A stretch of DNA of 5,312 nt from Lachnospiraceae bacterium (GTDB taxonomy: Bacteria; Bacillota; Clostridia; Lachnospirales; Lachnospiraceae), in assembly GCA_017483425.1 (NCBI GenBank), contig JAFUWM010000059.1, positions 1 to 5,312 of the forward strand, in the 5' to 3' direction. Both the position numbers and the translations under genes were made by a program. The notes under the pieces are model-generated. The model made no database searches. It saw only the letters and a program-made list of their open reading frames with translations, and had not been told where the DNA came from. Of the stretch, positions 4,973 through 5,312 are shown piece after piece; the stretch's first letter is position 1; each line of letters opens with the position of its first letter.

Positions 4973-5312
4973 CTATATCCTCCCCTCTGTACCGGGCTAT
5001 TGCCGCGCAGTCCTTATCGCCCCTGCCTGATATCGTAATGACTATGATGCTGTCACTGCTCATACCGGGCGCGATCTTTGTAGCATACGACAGAGCATGC
5101 GCCGATTCTATCGCGGGGATTATCCCCTCCGTCTTTGCGAGATACTCAAAAGCGCATACCGCTTCCTCATCGGTTACGGGTACGTACTCCGCCCTGCCTG
5201 TGTCATGAAGCCATGCATGCTCAGGTCCTATTCCCGGATAATCAAGCCCCGCAGAGATCGAGTAGACCGGAGCGATCTGCCCGTATTCATCCTGACAGAA
5301 ATATGATTTCAT
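4965..5312 (-). CDS. trpB: Tryptophan synthase beta subunit, C-terminal part (partial)
   Basis: The last 115 residues of TrpB, which normally has about 390-400; the frame is open to the right edge and the methionine at the edge is an internal codon. TrpB is a PLP enzyme that condenses indole from TrpA with L-serine to give tryptophan. Visible motifs are YSISAGLDYPGIGPEHAWL, then HDTGRAEYVPVTDEEA, the GIIPAIESAHAL helix region, and the near-terminal SGRGDKD, whose serine (S377 in Salmonella TrpB) contacts the PLP ring nitrogen. The PLP lysine and glycine-rich phosphate loop lie outside the window. The TAA stop (4965-4967) lies within the trpA start overlap. Gene order B then A at the end of the operon is the common bacterial arrangement; upstream trp genes are presumably to the right. 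Confidence 0.97.
   Translation of the reverse strand: MKSYFCQDEYGQIAPVYSISAGLDYPGIGPEHAWLHDTGRAEYVPVTDEEAVCAFEYLAKTEGIIPAIESAHALSYATKIAPGMSSDSIIVITISGRGDKDCAAIARYRGEDIDE

Noticed and set aside
1344..5306. Plus-strand frames of 60-96 codons
   Set aside because: Nearly all lie opposite well-supported minus-strand genes, and none has a convincing protein character.
1..5312. CRISPR array, tRNA or rRNA gene
   Set aside because: I saw no regularly spaced repeats beyond the single 14-bp pair, and no cloverleaf or rRNA-like sequence.

Overview
The window looks like a chromosomal segment of a low- to mid-GC Bacillota, most likely a clostridial lineage such as Lachnospiraceae. That placement is inferred from the purine-rich AGGAGG-type ribosome sites, a TrpA with the 'PFSDPTAEGP' signature, a LoaP-like NusG paralogue and an Rpn-type nuclease of a kind I associate with gut and rumen Clostridia. 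Every gene I can support is on the minus strand, so transcription runs right to left.

Right end (about 4199-5312): the end of a tryptophan operon, with the 3' part of trpB overlapping a complete trpA by 8 bases and a strong ribosome site for trpA inside trpB. Beyond trpA lies a 280-base spacer unusually rich in dyads: a plus-strand terminator, a minus-strand terminator-like hairpin, a perfect 16-bp inverted repeat and another long stem. The next gene is a small serine recombinase (3298-3918).

Middle (about 2460-3300): a short leader with a convincing sigma-70-type promoter, then a NusG-family specialised elongation factor (LoaP-like). Such factors normally sit at the head of long polysaccharide or secondary-metabolite operons. 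No such operon follows here. Instead there is about 550 bases of sequence with hairpins and one possible 42-codon gene, then an Rpn-family PD-(D/E)XK nuclease (971-1912).

Left end (1-970): a 410-base gene-poor spacer with a nested dyad and a pair of 14-bp direct repeats. It precedes the start of an AT-rich gene that runs off the window and has a weak HEPN-like helix signature.

Housekeeping trp genes therefore abut an accessory segment (recombinase, antiterminator, Rpn nuclease, possible defence-type protein) that looks like a variable locus or genomic island joined downstream of trpA. A recurring oddity is that four or five hairpins followed by T-rich tracts are oriented to stop plus-strand transcription, although no plus-strand gene is visible.
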